This document shows positions 15,158-18,700 of a stretch of DNA of 18,700 bases, one piece after another. The stretch covers positions 1-18,700 of the forward strand of contig PAZT01000036.1 in assembly GCA_002716165.1 (NCBI GenBank). Direction: 5' to 3'. Position numbers and translations under genes: made by a program. The DNA comes from Deltaproteobacteria bacterium (GTDB taxonomy: Bacteria > SAR324 > NAC60-12). The notes beneath the pieces are model-generated. The model did not search any database and had not been told where the DNA came from. It saw only the letters and a program-made list of their open reading frames with translations. Position 1 is the first letter of the stretch. Every line of letters begins with the position of its first letter.

Positions 15158-16433
15158 AGTGACCATGCCAGCTGCGACACAGGTGTTTGTCAGAAATAGG
15201 AAGTATTGGGACTTTCCCAAGAAAGGTAAGGTAACTTAGAAAAAACATACCAGCAAATCCAAGAGTTATTAAAAGCTCATGTGGCCCCAGATACACATGA
15301 TAATGTCCATAATGCTGCAAAGAGGGTACGACCATCAAGTAAATTGCAAACCACTGACCTATAACAACCCAAATCCCCATAACTCTTGTATAATTAGGAG
15401 TTCGACAAAGAGTTTTAGGCAGAAGTCCAATAAAAGGAATCGCAAATACAGAGATTATTATCAACAAAAACATCAAAGCCCATGGTTGTTCCATTGATCG
15501 TATAACAAGAAAAGGGGTTTCCTCTGGCATGTCAGCATACCAAATAACGATATACTGAGAATAACCCATATATGCCCATAAAAGCGAAAAAGCAAAAACC
15601 ATTTTTGCTAGGTCATGCAGACGATTAATCGTAATAAATTCATGCATTCCAAATCTGTTTCTTACAGTAATACTAATAGCCAGAATCAAACCTAAGAAAG
15701 CATGCATGTTACCAACTATGAAAAATACCCCAAAAAGAGTACTAAACCACTCCTGATCTAGTGTCATCACGAAATCCCAGGCCAAAAAAGAGGCTCCAAC
15801 TGAATAGAGTACAGCTAGTGCAGGAGCAATTTTTCTTGATAATTTCTCTAACTTAATCAACTCGTCTTCATGTTCTCCATAACCCTTTAATATTTTATCG
15901 GCAAATGAGCCACCCCAATCAGCACCTAGTAGCTTTCTAGCAAGTGCTATGTCTGGTTTAATAGATGTCTTTACAAACCACCATGAGACTGCATATATAA
16001 CAACCAGCCAAGCAATATTTCTACTTACAAAGAAAGGAAGGTTTAGCCATCCGGCTTTAACGGCAATCCCATGATGTAAAAAAGGAGTATGTGACCACTC
16101 ATAAAGCACTTTACTTCCAAAAAATACTATAACAAACATCAAAAAAGAAATAGGAAGGAATGCTGCACAAGCTTCAGAAAGACGCTTGAAAGGGCGACCC
16201 CATTTGGCATCAGTGAGTTGCCAAATAACACTGAACAATACCCCCGAATGAGCAATGCCTGCCCAAAATACGGTATTTATTAAAAATGCCTGCCATGTGC
16301 GTATTAAACTATCTTCACCTCCTGTTGTTAGTCCAGCAATAAACATCCCCAAGCCTACAATTACTAAAACCCAAAGTAATCTTTTAAGATTTTCGGGAAT
16401 TTGAAATAAAGATTTTTCTGCAATATCTTTCAT
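15156..16433 (-). CDS. actF: ACIII subunit ActF (NrfD-like quinol-oxidising complex membrane subunit)
   Basis: Integral membrane subunit of alternative complex III, which oxidises quinol and passes electrons to cytochrome c or directly to an oxidase. About ten hydrophobic segments are visible, for example 19-36, 49-71, 91-109, 135-154, 203-223, 231-255, 276-299, 317-338, 351-371 and 386-406. It shares the NrfD-type motif of ActC: WDFVMTLDQEWFSTLFGVFF (219-238) corresponds to WDFAMSSVPGWHTTIFAPYF in ActC. SLLWAYMGYSQYIVIWY (283-299) is also typical of ActF. Length 425 fits ActF, slightly shorter than ActC. It is the fourth Act gene in the usual order, ten bases after actE. The ATG has only a weak AGG in front, so translation may be coupled to actE. 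Family assignment is firm; proton-pumping ability cannot be judged. Confidence 0.92.
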   Translation of the reverse strand: MKDIAEKSLFQIPENLKRLLWVLVIVGLGMFIAGLTTGGEDSLIRTWQAFLINTVFWAGIAHSGVLFSVIWQLTDAKWGRPFKRLSEACAAFLPISFLMFVIVFFGSKVLYEWSHTPFLHHGIAVKAGWLNLPFFVSRNIAWLVVIYAVSWWFVKTSIKPDIALARKLLGADWGGSFADKILKGYGEHEDELIKLEKLSRKIAPALAVLYSVGASFLAWDFVMTLDQEWFSTLFGVFFIVGNMHAFLGLILAISITVRNRFGMHEFITINRLHDLAKMVFAFSLLWAYMGYSQYIVIWYADMPEETPFLVIRSMEQPWALMFLLIIISVFAIPFIGLLPKTLCRTPNYTRVMGIWVVIGQWFAIYLMVVPSLQHYGHYHVYLGPHELLITLGFAGMFFLSYLTFLGKVPILPISDKHLCRSWHGH

Positions 16434-16443
16434 AAGCTATGAC

Positions 16444-17115
16444 CTATTTACCGAACCAATCACTCATCATATAATTTACCATATCCCAACGGTCTCGAAC
16501 TGAGGTCTGTGCACCATACGAGGGCATATAACCCCGTGGAACTTGGAAAAAACTTCCATACTTAATTTTGTTATAGAGATGTGATGCAGCTGTAGGTATT
16601 TTGAAAAAACCTACAATAGGGGGTGCTGGGACTCCTTTTTCGACAACTATAGTTTGTGACATCCCATCTTCACCATGACATGCCGCACAATAAGTATTAA
16701 AGAGAACTTTCCCCCGTTTCAATGAATCTGTTGTTGCCTTAGTAGGATTTTTTGGAAAAAACTCCCTAGGATTTCCCTTCACCCCAGCACCGTCTCCATA
16801 AACAGCCGGAATAAATGGGTCGTAAATCTTTACTACTTTTCCCAAAACTAATTTTACGGGAACAGATTGTTCAGGATGCGTTATGTAACTTCCTTCTTCC
16901 TGTGGTTTAAGGTTTTTACCATCATACATCTCTTGAAAAAAAGGATAGTCTTTTCCATCAAACCAAGGTCTACCATCATTTTTTATCTGGTATCCTTTTT
17001 GAGGGTCAAAATATGGATACTGATCCATAGCCATGATACTTCCCGTTGACACAATCAAAAAAACAAGAAAAAATGATAGCAAGTACAAAATTGAAGAGAT
17101 AAATTTATTTTTCAA
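16444..17115 (-). CDS. actE: ACIII subunit ActE (mono-heme cytochrome c)
   Basis: Periplasmic electron-carrying subunit of alternative complex III. I place the start at a TTG (17115-17113) and not at the ATG at 17136: a full AGGAGGTG lies at 17127-17120, between the two, with ideal spacing (six bases) to the TTG, and the TTG directly begins a signal sequence (MKNKFISSILYLLSFFLVFL, ending near GSIMA). This gives 223 residues. Heme-binding CAACH is at 143-147 (C143, C146, H147), preceded by RGKVLFNTYC; a probable axial methionine is M197 in the segment RGYMPSYG. It has no lipobox cysteine, so it is either released or anchored by an uncleaved helix. The gene overlaps the end of actD by 11 bases, suggesting coupled translation, and precedes actF. 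Confidence 0.92.
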   Translation of the reverse strand: MKNKFISSILYLLSFFLVFLIVSTGSIMAMDQYPYFDPQKGYQIKNDGRPWFDGKDYPFFQEMYDGKNLKPQEEGSYITHPEQSVPVKLVLGKVVKIYDPFIPAVYGDGAGVKGNPREFFPKNPTKATTDSLKRGKVLFNTYCAACHGEDGMSQTIVVEKGVPAPPIVGFFKIPTAASHLYNKIKYGSFFQVPRGYMPSYGAQTSVRDRWDMVNYMMSDWFGK

Positions 17116-17623
17116 TATGCACCTCCTCTGCGCCATGTTTTTTCAAAATGGTCTCAAATTGCTCTAACTTTTCCTCATCACACCTTACCACTATTCCAAA
17201 ACGGTCCCTTTGAAAGCGAGGATACCTTTTGGCGCCTCGTGGAATTGGAAAGCGAAAAGAATCTATTATTCCAAGAAGGGCTATACCCGCTAAGGTATGA
17301 ATTGCGGTAAATAAAATTGTCAATTCAAAACCAATAACAGTGAATGGTGGTATTGCTACAATAGGCTTACCACTAACAGGTAATACCCAGTCAGAGGCTG
17401 TCCATGCAGGTAAACTAAAGCCAATAAAGCAGCCTAATGCTGCAAAACAAAGCGCAATCCAAGGAAGTATTGTACTTGGATTACCCAATGCATGGTCTAT
17501 TTCATGGCGGGGACAAGGACTAATTACAGTGGGCTGGACGCCCTCATTACGCACTTTTTCTATAGTTTCAGTGGTCTCATCCAAGTACTCAAAAGTTCCC
17601 CATACTCCCGTAAACTTAGCCAT
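17105..17623 (-). CDS. actD: ACIII subunit ActD (DUF3341 membrane protein)
   Basis: Small membrane subunit of alternative complex III. The frame opens at an ATG at 17641, but I prefer the ATG at 17623 (MAKFTGVWGTFEYLDET): it has AAGGA at 17633-17629 with five-base spacing and matches the usual ActD N-terminus, giving 172 residues. The cytoplasmic N-terminal domain carries the family pattern of a helix then VISPCPRHEIDHALG. Two transmembrane helices follow (about 51-71 and 94-117), then a basic loop (IPRGAKRYPRFQRDRFG) and a ferredoxin-like end (IVVRCDEEKLEQFETILKKHGAEEVHIEK region). The start overlaps the actC stop by eight bases (ATGGCTAA) and the end overlaps actE by eleven. It serves a structural role in the complex and has no cofactor. 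Confidence 0.9.
   Translation of the reverse strand: MAKFTGVWGTFEYLDETTETIEKVRNEGVQPTVISPCPRHEIDHALGNPSTILPWIALCFAALGCFIGFSLPAWTASDWVLPVSGKPIVAIPPFTVIGFELTILFTAIHTLAGIALLGIIDSFRFPIPRGAKRYPRFQRDRFGIVVRCDEEKLEQFETILKKHGAEEVHIEK
17120..17127 (-). promoter_or_regulatory. Ribosome binding site deciding the TTG start of actE
   Basis: On the minus strand this reads AGGAGGTG, a near-complete match to the 16S anti-SD. It is followed by CATA and TTG. It lies inside the last codons of actD and downstream of the upstream ATG at 17136, so it cannot serve that ATG. Confidence 0.8.
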
Positions 17624-18700
17624 CAGATTCCTTATGTACACTATTTCTTAGTGGAGGGTTAGTTCCCTCCTTTAATTCCATAATTGCCATCGGTGGTAAA
17701 CTCTTCACAAAAAGGGTAAATAAAGTAAAGAAAAAGCCAAAACTTCCGATTGTAACTCCTGTTTCCACTATAGTTGGCCAATACTCTCCCCAAGATGCTG
17801 GATCATATTCATGCTGCAGGGAACTGCCTATAATATTAAAACGTTCAAACCACATTCCAACATTTATTAAAGCAGCAATTATCCAAACAGCCACAGGATT
17901 GTTTCTTACCTTCCAACGCCACAACGGTATTGGAGCAATTACATTACAAAAAACCATTAACCAGAATGCTATCTGTGGAAAACTTATTTGGTTGTCACCT
18001 AGTAAAGTCCAACTAGTCATTTCTCCAAAGGGTCTATAGTAAAAAATAGCTCTTTCATATGGACTACCGCTATAATATGCTATAAAGAATTCCGTAGCGT
18101 ATGCGTAACCTACAATTATTGAGGTGAAAATTATTACCTTAGAAACACTCTGAATAACATGGTTTGTAATATAATCCTGCAAACCAAAGACTGCCCTGAT
18201 TGGAATCAAAACTGTTAACACCATTGCTAGTCCTGAAAAGATAGCACCCGCCACAAAATATGGTGCAAAAATTGTTGTATGCCAGCCAGGCACCGAAGAC
18301 ATTGCAAAGTCCCATGAAACTATTGAATGAACAGAAAAAACCAATGGAGTTGCACAAGCAGCAAAAATGAGGTATCCGCGCATGTAATGAACCCACTGAT
18401 GGTTTGTACCTCTCCAAGCTAAAGCCATTGGTGTGTATAGCAAAGCTTTCAGTTTCTTACCTCTGCGCATTGCTTCATCGCGCAAAATCGCCATGTCTGG
18501 AATCAAACCCAGCAGGAAGAACATTATAGAAACTGACATGTATGTTGTAACTGCAAACACATCCCAGAGTAGAGGAGATTTAAAATTTACCCATAACATC
18601 CTCTCATTAGGATAGGGTATTAGCCAGTAAGCAAGCCATGGTCTACCAATGTGAATTAGTGGGAAAAGACCTGCTGTTAAAACTGCAAAAACAGTCATAG
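17616..18700 (-). CDS. actC: ACIII subunit ActC (NrfD-like), 5' end outside the window
   Basis: Membrane subunit of alternative complex III that in characterised complexes forms the quinol-oxidation site next to the ActB iron-sulfur protein. About 360 residues are present and the frame is open to the right edge; full ActC is typically 450-490, so roughly the first 90-120 residues are missing. Visible features: AGLFPLIHIGRPWLAYWL near the left end of the fragment, about eight membrane segments, and the NrfD motif VHSIVSWDFAMSSVPGWH (123-140 of the fragment) with His and Asp residues of the type implicated in quinol and proton handling. The charged C-terminal tail (LKEGTNPPLRNSVHKESDG) is cytoplasmic. 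The stop overlaps the actD start. It is not truncated biologically as far as can be seen; only the window cuts it. Confidence 0.92.
   Translation of the reverse strand, partial: MTVFAVLTAGLFPLIHIGRPWLAYWLIPYPNERMLWVNFKSPLLWDVFAVTTYMSVSIMFFLLGLIPDMAILRDEAMRRGKKLKALLYTPMALAWRGTNHQWVHYMRGYLIFAACATPLVFSVHSIVSWDFAMSSVPGWHTTIFAPYFVAGAIFSGLAMVLTVLIPIRAVFGLQDYITNHVIQSVSKVIIFTSIIVGYAYATEFFIAYYSGSPYERAIFYYRPFGEMTSWTLLGDNQISFPQIAFWLMVFCNVIAPIPLWRWKVRNNPVAVWIIAALINVGMWFERFNIIGSSLQHEYDPASWGEYWPTIVETGVTIGSFGFFFTLFTLFVKSLPPMAIMELKEGTNPPLRNSVHKESDG

Overview
The window is AT-rich (by eye about two-thirds A+T) and comes from a flagellated, respiring Gram-negative bacterium: it carries a flagellin, several exported proteins, an outer-membrane-barrel-like protein, and part of an alternative complex III (ACIII). 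Single-strand runs of closely packed genes without introns indicate a bacterial chromosome. The gene mix (ACIII, RecD2, FG-GAP surface protein, low GC) would suit a marine delta/SAR324-like lineage, but that placement is a guess from gene content and would need a marker phylogeny.

Layout. (1) 1-353 is an extremely AT-rich intergenic stretch ending in a structured flagellin leader; the leader has a hairpin with a CsrA-type hexaloop and a strong Shine-Dalgarno (SD) that is itself a CsrA-type site. (2) 354-1817 is a lone flagellin gene, convergent with (3) 1877-5083 (minus), a 1068-residue exported protein with fifteen calcium-binding FG-GAP/VCBS-type repeats in three blocks of five. (4) 5084-5613 is a 530-bp divergent intergenic region with a long candidate RNA stem. 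(5) 5614-13469 (plus) is a tight gene run: leucyl aminopeptidase, MgtE Mg2+ channel, DNA polymerase III delta-prime, a small exported protein, RecD2 helicase, and a solitary branched-chain-amino-acid-type substrate-binding protein. (6) 13560-14189 is a TsaC/YrdC-type tRNA-modification enzyme behind its own extended -10 promoter candidate. (7) 14293-18700 (minus) is the distal part of an ACIII operon, read right to left as actC (cut by the window edge), actD, actE, actF, followed by a barrel-like outer-membrane protein gene with no convincing standard start codon.

How the genes work together. ActC-F form the membrane and cytochrome c part of a quinol:electron-acceptor oxidoreductase; ActA and ActB, which usually precede them, would lie beyond the right edge. 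actC/actD and actD/actE overlap by a few bases, pointing to translational coupling. The 5614-13469 run mixes peptide turnover, Mg2+ uptake, replication and repair, so it looks like a housekeeping transcription unit rather than a pathway. I found no tRNA, rRNA, CRISPR, insertion sequence or phage gene. The points most worth a second look are the flagellin leader, the 3x5 repeat protein, the structured region upstream of pepA, and the start of the barrel protein.
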